From JBGTIS01 sp041745535 (GTDB lineage: Bacteria > Bacteroidota > Bacteroidia > Cytophagales > Cyclobacteriaceae), in the NCBI GenBank assembly GCA_041745535.1, contig JBGTIS010000292.1, positions 1 through 8,282 on the forward strand: a stretch of DNA of 8,282 nucleotides, in the 5' to 3' direction. The stretch's first letter is position 1; every line of letters begins with the position of its first letter. The translations under genes were made by a program, and so were the position numbers. Positions 1-7,800 of this stretch are shown one piece after another. The notes under the pieces are model-generated. The model was not told the DNA's origin. It saw nothing but the letters and a program-made list of their open reading frames with translations, and did no database searches.

Positions 1-65
1 TTGCCACTGGCTTCCCATTCCCGGCACAGGGCAAACATCTTTTCGCGTAAGTTATTAGATTGCAT
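1..65 (-). CDS. IS66-family accessory protein (TnpA-like), N-terminal fragment cut by window edge
   Basis: Starting at the ATG at 65-63, the minus strand encodes MQSNNLREKMFALCREWEAS and one more residue before the window ends. The pattern (R/E)-x-M-F-A-L-x-x-E-W-x-x-S-G is the usual opening of the small IS66 accessory protein that precedes the transposase genes in Bacteroidota IS66-like elements; the family continues with a helix-turn-helix that recognises DNA. Only 21 codons are visible, so neither intactness nor the rest of the element can be judged. There is no clear ribosome binding site, and a small hairpin lies just upstream (73-94). The family call rests on recognition of this short motif. 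Confidence 0.7.
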   Translation of the reverse strand, partial: MQSNNLREKMFALCREWEASG

Positions 66-72
66 ATGGTAC

Positions 73-94
73 AACTTTGTTTTATCGCAAAGTT
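73..94. repeat. 7-bp perfect inverted repeat in the leader of the IS accessory gene
   Basis: AACTTTG (73-79) and CAAAGTT (88-94) form a perfect 7-bp inverted repeat with an 8-nt loop. It lies 8 nt upstream of the ATG at 65 of the IS66-like accessory gene. In a transcript entering from outside the element it could fold next to the start codon. In IS10 and IS50 such structures are known to damp translation of transposase from read-through transcripts; applying that here is inference. Confidence 0.45.
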
Positions 95-141
95 CACCCT
101 AAAATCATTGCCTGTAAAGATGTAGCACACCGTAGGGATAC

Positions 142-328
142 CATAATCTGTTGCAAGAGGATCAATCGTAGTAAACCTACCCAACGCGGGATCATGCATT
201 CTGTATTTAAATTGATACCAGCCCAGGTCTAAATCACTCTGAAGTTCTTGTCCTTGGAATAAGTATTTGTTATTTAAATCTCTTCCTGGAGTTTGGTTAA
301 AAGTAAGACCGAAAGGATAATAATGAAC
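142..328 (-). pseudogene. RHS-repeat core fragment, truncated at both ends
   Basis: The minus strand encodes 62 residues running from VHYYPFGLTF through NKYLFQGQEL and GWYQFKYRMHDPALGRF to TTIDPLATDY. This is the conserved C-terminal core of RHS-repeat-associated proteins in Bacteroidota (YYPFGL, then a GKEL-like motif, then RMYDPxLGRF, then DPLA). RHS proteins are large secreted YD-repeat shells that often carry a toxic C-terminal domain. Directly before the first valine is an in-frame TAG (329-331), so the upstream YD repeats are missing. The family normally continues with a YNSPYAFSENKVI-like stretch after the final Tyr, but here the reading runs into the IS66-like end at 141. The frame happens to stay open to the window edge. 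It has no start codon and is very unlikely to make a working protein. Confidence 0.8.
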
Positions 329-358
329 CTAAACAAAGGTTTTAAAAAGTGTAAATAT

Positions 359-976
359 TTATTCGGTCCATACGTTGCCCACTTGCGAAACGGGAATGCA
401 GGGTTGATATATGCCGGGCAATGGGTCGTACGACAGGATATTTTTCCCCACCGCTTCTGAGGAATAATAGCCCAGCAGGGTAAGGTCTTTTAAGGTACGG
501 TAATACGATACGGGTTCCCTGCCGGTTTCGGGTTCATCGCCGGTTTCGTTGGTGGGAAATCCCCAGATGGAAGGCTTCAGCACAGGCGTATTTTTTTCAT
601 ATTTCATTAGCACTTCCACTTGCTCTTCCTCTTTACAATTCACAAAACTTTTTCCGTATATCTCCTCGCAATCCTTATCAAAAGCATCAACCCAGGCTTT
701 GAATTGCTGCTGATCTTCTTCGATAAATAAATCTTTGGCCATTTTATCCACAAAAACAGCCAGCCTTAAATCTTTCGCTCCGGGGGTATCTGTTTTGGGC
801 AATATCCTCTCTGTAATTTCGGTAACCACCGCCGCCTGCTGTTTGGAAAACAACACCGGATTCCAGTCCAGCTCAGGCTCACTTTTACAGCTGTTCAGTA
901 CGGCAGCAACCGTGGAACCGGAAATGGCATATCCCATAATCAGTGTGGTATGTTTCAGTGCTTCCCTGCGATTCAT
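359..976 (-). CDS. Gluconate 2-dehydrogenase subunit 3 family protein with Tat-type signal
   Basis: This 205-residue protein is the small subunit of a membrane-associated FAD dehydrogenase, of the family pairing with GMC-type catalytic subunits in gluconate, sorbitol and glucoside 3-dehydrogenases. The N-terminus MNRREALKHT has a twin-arginine motif, followed by a hydrophobic stretch (about residues 11-27) and Cys30 in LNSC, which could be an atypical lipobox. The mature part opens with FSKQQAAVVTEITERILPKTDTPGA, a family hallmark, and ends with the usual YDPLPGxYQxCIPVSQVG-like tail, so it looks full length. I chose the ATG at 976 because it puts the RR motif at the N-terminus. An in-frame ATG at 1009 would add 11 residues and overlap the upstream stop as ATGA. 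The gene follows the GMC gene by 29 nt, and the pair probably forms one complex exported by Tat. Confidence 0.87.
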   Translation of the reverse strand: MNRREALKHTTLIMGYAISGSTVAAVLNSCKSEPELDWNPVLFSKQQAAVVTEITERILPKTDTPGAKDLRLAVFVDKMAKDLFIEEDQQQFKAWVDAFDKDCEEIYGKSFVNCKEEEQVEVLMKYEKNTPVLKPSIWGFPTNETGDEPETGREPVSYYRTLKDLTLLGYYSSEAVGKNILSYDPLPGIYQPCIPVSQVGNVWTE

Positions 977-1005
977 ATTTGTCAGTTTTAAAGGTTTTAA
1001 AAAAA

Positions 1006-2730
1006 TCATCCAATATTCCCGCGCTTCAATTCTTTTACAGCAAAGTCAACCGCCCTGGCGGTCAGGGCCATATAGGTAATGGAGGGATTCTGACAGGAGG
1101 AAGAAGTCATGCAGGCGCCATCGGTAACAAATACATTCGGGACGCCATGCAGTTGGTTATGCCCGTTCAGCATAGAGGTTTTTGGTTCCTTCCCCATGCG
1201 GGCCGTACCCATTTCGTGTACACCCACGCCGGGACCACCCATATTGTCGTAGGTGGTTACATTTTGCAGCCCTGCGGCTTCCAGCATCTCGGCCGCGTCT
1301 TTCCGCATATGATCACGCATGGTCATTTCATTGTCTCTGAATTCGCAATCGATGGCCAGCGTGGGCTGTCCCCATTTGTCTTTTTTGTCGGTATCCAAAG
1401 TTACCTGGTTTTCATGGTACGGCAGGCATTCGCCAAACCCTACCAGAAACATGCTCCACCCGCCGGGTTTGAACAACCCTTCTTTGAAATCCTTACCTAT
1501 TTTTTCCTGGTTCACCCCACTTCCCCAACCCCCACGGACGGCTGCCCCCTGATACCCATAACCACGCAGGTATTCTTTCACCCGCATTTTTTCATCCAGG
1601 TTCCGGTAACGGGGTATATAAATCCCATTGGGCCGGCGACCTTTGTAATACTGGTCTTCCAGTCCTTCGTATGAACCCATCGCGCCGGTGCGGTAATGGT
1701 GGTCCATCAGGTTATGCCCTAACTCGCCACTATCGTTGCCCAGGCCATTGGGAAACCGGCTGGAAGTGGAATTGAGCAGGATAAAAGTACTGCCAAGAGT
1801 AGAGGCATTGCAAAAAATGACCGGGGCATAAAATTCTACCGTTTCCCCGGTTTCCGCATCTATCACCAGTACCCCTGTGGCTTTCTTCTGCTTTTCGTCG
1901 TACAGAATGGAATTCACGATGGAATCGGGTCGGATGGTCAGGTTTCCAGTACGCTCGGCAGCAGGAATGGTAGCGGAATTGCTGCTGAAATAAGCCCCGT
2001 ACGGGCACCCTCTGGAGCAGCGGTTCCGGTACTGGCATTTGCCGCGGCCCAGTGCCTTGTGTTCCTCGGTGGGTTCCGTCAGATGAGCTACCCGACCTAT
2101 GGTCATATATCGGCCGGGGAAATTCTTTTCGATACGAGCTTTTACCTGTTTTTCCAGGCAATTCAACTCCATAGGCGGTAAAAACTGACCATCGGGTAAA
2201 TGCGCAAGCCCAAGGGGTTCTCCGCTTACCCCTACAAATTTTTCAGCATAATCGTACCAAGGGGCGATTTCTTTGTACCGGATGGGCCAGTCTACCCCAA
2301 TCCCTTCTCTGGCATTGGCTTCAAAATCCAGGTCGCTTAACCGGTAACACTGCTTGCCCCACATCAACGACCTGCCTCCTACCTGATTGCCCCGTATCCA
2401 GTCGAATCGTTTGATTTCGGTATAAGGATTTTCCAGGTCATCGGCATAAAAATGCTGGTTCGATTCGTCAACAAACCCGCTGCGAATCTGCACATGGCGC
2501 ACCTGCTGATCTGCTTGAGTAAGCCGGCCACGGTGTGGTTTATCCCAGGGATCATCGTTCATGGTGGGATAATCTTTGACATGCTGCACCATCCGGCCTT
2601 TTTCCAGCACCAGGGTTTTCAATCCTTTTTCGCAAAGCTCTTTGGCAGCCCAGCCACCACTGATACCGGAACCAATCACAATAGCATCGTAGGTATGGGT
2701 TTGTTTTGCTTTTACATTCAGGTTACTCAT
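1006..2730 (-). CDS. GMC-family FAD oxidoreductase, probable catalytic subunit of a sugar/glucoside dehydrogenase
   Basis: This 574-residue protein has the layout of the gluconate/glucoside dehydrogenase branch of the GMC family. The FAD-binding Rossmann motif GSGISGG is at residues 20-26, with the acidic end of beta2 in VLEKGR (41-46). NQVGGRSLMWG (115-125) is the GMC FAD-contact signature. The C-terminal catalytic part holds the HEMGTARMG motif with His505, and SCQNPSITYMAL with Asn548, matching the usual His/Asn active-site pair. A cysteine cluster (Cys232, Cys238, Cys242-Pro) in the middle resembles the cysteine-rich loop of dehydrogenases that relay electrons onward. No signal peptide is visible, yet the next gene has a Tat signal, so export as a passenger is likely. 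Known relatives oxidise gluconate, sorbitol, glucose or the C3 of glucosides; the substrate cannot be read from sequence. No cytochrome c subunit is in the window. Confidence 0.9.
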   Translation of the reverse strand: MSNLNVKAKQTHTYDAIVIGSGISGGWAAKELCEKGLKTLVLEKGRMVQHVKDYPTMNDDPWDKPHRGRLTQADQQVRHVQIRSGFVDESNQHFYADDLENPYTEIKRFDWIRGNQVGGRSLMWGKQCYRLSDLDFEANAREGIGVDWPIRYKEIAPWYDYAEKFVGVSGEPLGLAHLPDGQFLPPMELNCLEKQVKARIEKNFPGRYMTIGRVAHLTEPTEEHKALGRGKCQYRNRCSRGCPYGAYFSSNSATIPAAERTGNLTIRPDSIVNSILYDEKQKKATGVLVIDAETGETVEFYAPVIFCNASTLGSTFILLNSTSSRFPNGLGNDSGELGHNLMDHHYRTGAMGSYEGLEDQYYKGRRPNGIYIPRYRNLDEKMRVKEYLRGYGYQGAAVRGGWGSGVNQEKIGKDFKEGLFKPGGWSMFLVGFGECLPYHENQVTLDTDKKDKWGQPTLAIDCEFRDNEMTMRDHMRKDAAEMLEAAGLQNVTTYDNMGGPGVGVHEMGTARMGKEPKTSMLNGHNQLHGVPNVFVTDGACMTSSSCQNPSITYMALTARAVDFAVKELKRGNIG

Positions 2731-2838
2731 AAACGGTTATGTTGATATAAAACGCAATTAAATGAATAATAGGAAGATTGGCATTTTTTCATAGATGAAA
2801 TTATAGAAATTCAGATACTTTTAGGGTCACCTGCCTCC

Positions 2839-4644
2839 TTATTTTATTTCACCTGCCCAGCCGAGATCGACCTGCAGGGCTTCCAGGGCAACTGCCAGAT
2901 AGGCGAATGGGGCATTCCAGTTAATGGCAATTTCATTGGAGGCATACGAACACACATCATCTGTAAACACTTCATCTGCCGCCGTAGCTGTGTAGGAAGT
3001 GCAATGGTCCTGCTGGGGCGCCCTGGCATTCGGTCCGCCCGACAGCAAACCCGGTATCGGGTCATCAATCCCATCAGCCTCTGACAGGCGATGGTGCGGA
3101 TGCATGGGCGTTTTGTGTCCGTATCCGGTCAAAAATGAGTAACCAGTCGCGTTTCTGCCCAACAGATAATCCAGATTGTCCAGAGCAGCACTGGCATATC
3201 GCTTGTCTTTGCTTAGCCGATAGGCCTGTAAAAGGGCAATACCCTGATTGGCAGCCACCGCATTGCTGCCCCAGATATAATCCTGCTCGGTTTTGCCCAT
3301 CACCGTATGATAGGGTTGCTGGTCTATTCCTGCTATCAATTCATCGGCCATGGCTTTCAATTGGGTTTGAAGGGCCAATACATCTTTCTGGGCGATAGCA
3401 GTCAGGTCTGCGCCATGCCGAAGCAGGGTATAATAGCCTAATAACCGCACCTGTGCCCAGGAAGGCAGGGGCATCTGCTGGTCGGGAAACAGGTTGACGG
3501 CCTGGTAATACGCATCATTTTTAGTAGTAACGTATAATTCGGAAGCAGCCCAGATCCATTCGTCATCAAAAGTTCGGTCACCATAAGCGCCGGTGGACAC
3601 ATCAGGATCAAACTGCTCGTTCATAGCATTCTGGTCATAGGCCAGGGCAGGGTGCTGTTTGGCCCAATCCCAGGCATGGGTGGCAGCCTGCAGGCAGGAA
3701 TCGGCCAAACCGGGTAACTGCCGTTCAAATTTTCGGAAAATGCGACTTGCCTGTGCGGCCACGGCTGCCAGGTCCAGGGTAGCGGCAGTACCTTTCTGTA
3801 CCACATAACGGGGAATAGTGGCTTCCGCAGGCATAATCATGCCATCGAACCGGGCACTGGTGAGCTTATGGTACACACCGCCATCGTTGGGGTCCTGCAT
3901 GGTGAGCATCCAACGCAGGTTGTACAGAATTTCGTCCAGTAGGTCCGGTATTTGATTTTCACTCTCTGGAATGTTCAGATTGAGCGTATCAAAAAAAGAA
4001 GGAAAATCTTCATACAGGGAAAGCAAAGTACCGGTAGTAATACCAGAATTAACGATGTACTTATTATAATCGCCCGCATCGTACCAGCCTCCGGGTGCGG
4101 ACAGAGTACTGCCAGCAGGCCGTTTGTCAGAAGCGGCTGAAGGGTGTACCAGCACCTGATTATCCAGATGCCCCGCAGCTCTTGCCCATTTACCTCCGTA
4201 AGCTTTCGTAATGGGCATAGACATGCGCTGAAAATAGAAGGCCTTGATCGAAGCTTTGGCTACACCAAGCATGGGCTGAGGCTGGATTTGGAAAGTATTG
4301 GATGCTCCCACCCCAGGTACCATTATCACAAAGGTTGCGGTATCGTGCACCGCTGAAAAATCGGCCAGTCGTGTGGTTTTATCAGAAAAACGCGATTGGC
4401 GCTCCTTACCCAGTTCACCCATGAAAACCGTATCCTGCAGATTGGCCGAAGTAATAAAAAATTTACCGGCCTCAGTTCCTTCCACCACCGCCATTTTAGG
4501 CCCATTAGGATAAAAACCCACCTGATTTAACTGGATTGCGGTTGATAATTGTTGTGCGCATGCCGGGAGAACCCATATTCCCGGCAGGTAAAACCAAATT
4601 ATTATGAATCTGGATGTTAGTATGTTAAAGATAGGAGGCGACAT
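2839..4644 (-). CDS. Glycoside hydrolase family 9 (cellulase/endoglucanase-like), secreted
   Basis: This 601-residue protein opens with a hydrophobic signal region (about residues 10-28) ending in LPACAQQ; it could be cleaved after ACA, or be an atypical lipoprotein at Cys29. Residues about 35-125 (IQLNQVGFYPNGPKMAVV...) form the Ig-like CelD-N domain typical of GH9 theme enzymes. The (alpha/alpha)6 catalytic domain follows. GGWYDAGDYNKY carries the catalytic Asp pair (D189, D192). GYGHKTPMHPHHR (507-519) is the GH9 histidine signature. SYASNEIAINWNAP contains the probable general acid Glu571. All expected catalytic residues are present and the length is normal, so it should be an active inverting beta-1,4-glucanase. 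Cellulose, cello-oligosaccharides, mixed-linkage glucan or xyloglucan are the family's usual substrates; which applies is unknown. It lies 108 nt upstream of the GMC gene on the same strand and is divergent from the CHAT gene. Confidence 0.93.
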   Translation of the reverse strand: MSPPIFNILTSRFIIIWFYLPGIWVLPACAQQLSTAIQLNQVGFYPNGPKMAVVEGTEAGKFFITSANLQDTVFMGELGKERQSRFSDKTTRLADFSAVHDTATFVIMVPGVGASNTFQIQPQPMLGVAKASIKAFYFQRMSMPITKAYGGKWARAAGHLDNQVLVHPSAASDKRPAGSTLSAPGGWYDAGDYNKYIVNSGITTGTLLSLYEDFPSFFDTLNLNIPESENQIPDLLDEILYNLRWMLTMQDPNDGGVYHKLTSARFDGMIMPAEATIPRYVVQKGTAATLDLAAVAAQASRIFRKFERQLPGLADSCLQAATHAWDWAKQHPALAYDQNAMNEQFDPDVSTGAYGDRTFDDEWIWAASELYVTTKNDAYYQAVNLFPDQQMPLPSWAQVRLLGYYTLLRHGADLTAIAQKDVLALQTQLKAMADELIAGIDQQPYHTVMGKTEQDYIWGSNAVAANQGIALLQAYRLSKDKRYASAALDNLDYLLGRNATGYSFLTGYGHKTPMHPHHRLSEADGIDDPIPGLLSGGPNARAPQQDHCTSYTATAADEVFTDDVCSYASNEIAINWNAPFAYLAVALEALQVDLGWAGEIK

Positions 4645-4691
4645 AAAGTTGTGATATGATTAGATAGTCAAAAATTTAGTGATAAAGGTTG

Positions 4692-4801
4692 GTGATGATT
4701 TCCAGTTGAAAATTACAAAAGAGAATGGATTGTTAAAATTTTATAGGAATGATTCTAAAATATTCTTTGGCTTTTTGTAATTTCAACAAAACTATCATCA
4801 C
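4692..4801. repeat. Long imperfect inverted repeat in the GH9/CHAT divergent intergenic region
   Basis: The left arm (4692-4720) reads GTGATGAT, 5 nt, then GTTGAAAATTACAAAA. The reverse complement of the right arm (4773-4801) reads GTGATGAT, 6 nt, then GTTGAAATTACAAAA. The two blocks (8 bp, and 15 bp with one extra A) match with the same order and near-equal spacing. The arms are separated by 52 nt that contain a perfect 10-bp palindrome TAAAATTTTA (4733-4742). The right arm ends 2 nt before the CHAT start codon, and the left arm begins 47 nt before the GH9 start. It could be a paired operator for divergent transcription, a leader hairpin, or a small MITE-like element. AT-rich sequence gives chance palindromes, but two ordered blocks are hard to explain that way. 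Confidence 0.6.
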
Positions 4802-4803
4802 TG

Positions 4804-7800
4804 ATGCTATTCTGTAAAGTTATTTTTTTCGCTTTTTTGCTACCGGTTATGCTTTTGAGTCAACCGGTAGTAACAGATAAGCCCGTTACCAGCGCCACAC
4901 TTTTGTTACTGGCCTATGAAGCAGAGGAGCAGGGAGAAATTACCAGGGCACTGGCTTATTACCAGCAGGCGAAACATGTACTGGATAAGCAGGAATATGC
5001 TTTACATGTATATATTTGCGATAAAATATCCTGCCTCTATTCAAAAAATTTTGAGGCGGCCACCGCCAGGCTTTATCTCGATTCAGCACAAGATTTACTT
5101 TCAGTGAAACTCTACGAAAACGATTCTTTAATCGCGCAAACCTGGTATACCGCTGGCATTTACTTTGATTACGCAGGCAAGCCCGATTCGGCATTGTACT
5201 ATCACCAGAAAGCATTTAAACTGAGAAAAGCACTTCATATAGACAACCCCATCGCAGTAGCCAATAGCTTACAAAGCATTGGGGAGGTATACCTGTATGG
5301 CTATCAGAATTATTATGAAGCCGAACAAAATTTAGAACCTGCCATGCGGCTTTGGGAGACACACAAAGGTCCGGACAGGCTTACCATTAGCTGCTATTAC
5401 AACCTGGCGGTGGCCAACCGGCGGAAGGGTGATTTTCTGAAGGCACTTTCTTATGCCTATAAAACTTTAAACTCGAATAAAATCAGCGCCCTTCCCGATC
5501 CTTATAACCTTTCGGCAACCTACAGCCTGATCGGCACTATTTATTTTGATATGGGTGAGCCTAAAAAAGCTCTGGTGTACAATGACACCGCCATTTCGCT
5601 GTCGGTACAATATAACTTAAGCGGCAATTTACCGCTGCATTATAACAATCATGGCAACTATTATTTATCGGCAGGGCAATACGACAGTGTGATCATTTAT
5701 TGCCAGAAAGCCTTACATATTCCTTCCAATCAGGTTTACCTGGCCAACAGTTATCATTTGCTGGGACTTGCCTACCAGAAGCAGCACCAGACCACACTGG
5801 CGTTTCTGAATTTTTTTAAAAGTCTGGGCATCAAACAAGCTATTTATCCGGATCGGAATTCGCAATTAGCCAATTTGTACCTGGATATGGGAGAAACTTA
5901 TGAAGAAACCCTGCGATGGGACAGCGCCCTGTATTATTATAATCGTGCCTTGTACAGCACCATGCTCAGCCAGTATCAGGCGGTAGTGGTATCCACCGAC
6001 AGTGTAATTTTGCAGGAAGGAGACGATCTGAACCTGGGATTGAAAGCTGTGCAGGGAAAAGCTGATTTACTGCTTTCGCTATACAAAAAAACCAGGGAGG
6101 TCGCCTACCTGGAAAAAGCGTATCAACAATATAAGTTATTTGACAAAGCGGTTGACCTAAACCGGATTAGCTTTGACATGGAAAGCTCTAAATTATTGCT
6201 TTCCGACGCGGTTAAAAAGACGTATGAAAATGCCATTGAATGTGGGTATCAGTTATTTCAGATTACCCATGACCCGCGATTAAACGACATCATTCTCGCT
6301 TATATGGAAAAAAATAAAGCGATGGTATTGTATGAGTCGGTGCAGCGATCTGAAGCGTATGAAAAAGCCCTGCCCGACTCATTATATCTGCTGGAAAGGT
6401 CGTTGCAGGCACAACTGGCATTTCATCGCGCAGAATTGACCAGCATCCAAACCCTGGAAAACAATAACGCGGCATTGGTAGCCTGCCACAACAAAATCGC
6501 GGAGACGGAACGTAAAATTCAGCAGTTGAATTACCTGATCCAGGATGAGTTTCCGAATTACTTCCAGGCACGGTATGGCAGCCAGATGGTGAATATCGAC
6601 ACCATCCAAAACCATATAACCGACAAGCAGGTGGTTATATCCTATTTCTGGGGCAACGCTGCCGTATACGCTTTGGTAATAACGACCCATACATCAGCCG
6701 TACATAAAATCACAGACCTGCCCCGCCTTAAAAAAGCGGTGAATACCTACCAGACCTTACTAACCCAAAAGTACAGTGATGAGCAGGCATATAAAAACTT
6801 TCAGGCTTATCAGGAAAACGCATTGGTATTGTATAATTTGCTGCTCTCCCCTTTTTTAAAAGGAATTTCCACTGATCAGCTCACCCTGGTGCCCGATGGT
6901 CCGTTGAGCGCGATCCCTTTCGAAAGCCTGATCACCCATCCTGTAAAAAGTGAATATGCCAACTATAAAAAATTGCCGTTTCTGATTTACGAGTATGAAA
7001 TTGTGAGTGAGTTTTCGCTCAACCTGGCTTTCAGAGATATTTTTGATAACCGCCCGGGAACTGACAATGAAGATGTAAAGGTAATTGCTTACGGTATCCA
7101 GCAATTCGATTTTATGCCGGCAGGCGGCCCCCGATACACGGCCCTCCCCGGCGTAAAAAAAGAAATTCAGCATATTCATGCGCTTTTTCCACAGGCCAGT
7201 ATTTTTTTAGACCAACAGGCTACAGAGAGCAACTTTAAAAAGAATGCGGGAGCCGCTGATATTTTACATCTGGCTACCCATGGAAAAGCAAATCTGGAAA
7301 ATCCTTTCCTTAGCAATTTCACCTTTGCCCGGGATAGCACCGGTGAGAATGACGGGGTACTGAACCTGTATGAAATTTATGGCACCTCGCTGAAAGCAAA
7401 ACTACTATTGCTTAGCTCCTGTGAATCGGGGGTCGGCAAAGATTATCCGGGCGAAGGCAATTACAGTCTGGCCCGCAGTTTTATTTATGCGGGCTGCCAG
7501 TCGGTAATTATGACTTTGTGGAGCATACAGGATGAGGTTACCAACGAACTGGTACAAAATTTCTATACCTACCTACAGCAAACCGGAGAGGTTACTGCCG
7601 CCTTGCGGCAAACCAAACTGGCTTATCTGGCGAAAACCAATGCCATGGGAGCCCGCCCACAGTTATGGGCCGGCCTTGTGCCTTTGGGTAAAGCTAAAAT
7701 CCACTTTCAACAAAACTACCTGGATTTCACTACCTGGGGCATTATCCTGGCCTTAATTGTATTTATTATAATGCTGATTCGGAAGCCGGTCTGGCAACTT

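Larger units (their letters stand above)
1..141 (-). mobile_element. One end of an IS66-like insertion sequence (rest lies left of window)
   Basis: The RHS-type coding sequence on the minus strand stops matching its family abruptly after the ...DPLATDY motif. The sequence then continues, read on the minus strand, as GTATCCCTACGGTGTGCTAC and into a short leader followed by an IS66-type accessory gene starting at 65. IS66-family elements typically begin with GTA, which places the tip at 141. The element would run leftward out of the window. Seen directly: the loss of RHS similarity and the accessory-gene start. Inferred: the exact tip and the family. The second terminal repeat and the target duplication lie outside the window, so neither can be confirmed. 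Confidence 0.7.

Noticed and set aside
943..1674. Long plus-strand open frame (243 codons) opposite the GMC gene
   Set aside because: It lies wholly within the well-supported GMC and subunit 3 genes on the other strand, has no recognisable domain and has a composition expected of an antisense shadow.
1730..2161. 143-codon minus-strand frame inside the GMC gene
   Set aside because: Same strand, different frame from GMC residues with clear motifs; Arg/Ser/Gly-rich translation typical of an out-of-frame reading.
2787..2800. TTTCAT-AG-ATGAAA palindrome in the GH9-GMC gap as a terminator
   Set aside because: The stem is only 6 A/T-rich pairs with a 2-nt loop and no T-run follows in the direction of transcription, so it does not show a break between GH9 and GMC.
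2824..2841. GGAGG-like ribosome site right after the GH9 stop codon (minus strand)
   Set aside because: The only start at a fitting distance is a GTG opening a frame of 9 codons; no gene follows, and strong Shine-Dalgarno use is not expected in Bacteroidota.
4730..4769. Bacteroidota-type promoter (TTG ... TATTCTTTG) for the CHAT gene
   Set aside because: The -7-like box has one extra base compared with TAnnTTTG and the spacing to the upstream TTG is about 28 nt, longer than usual; too weak to list as a feature.
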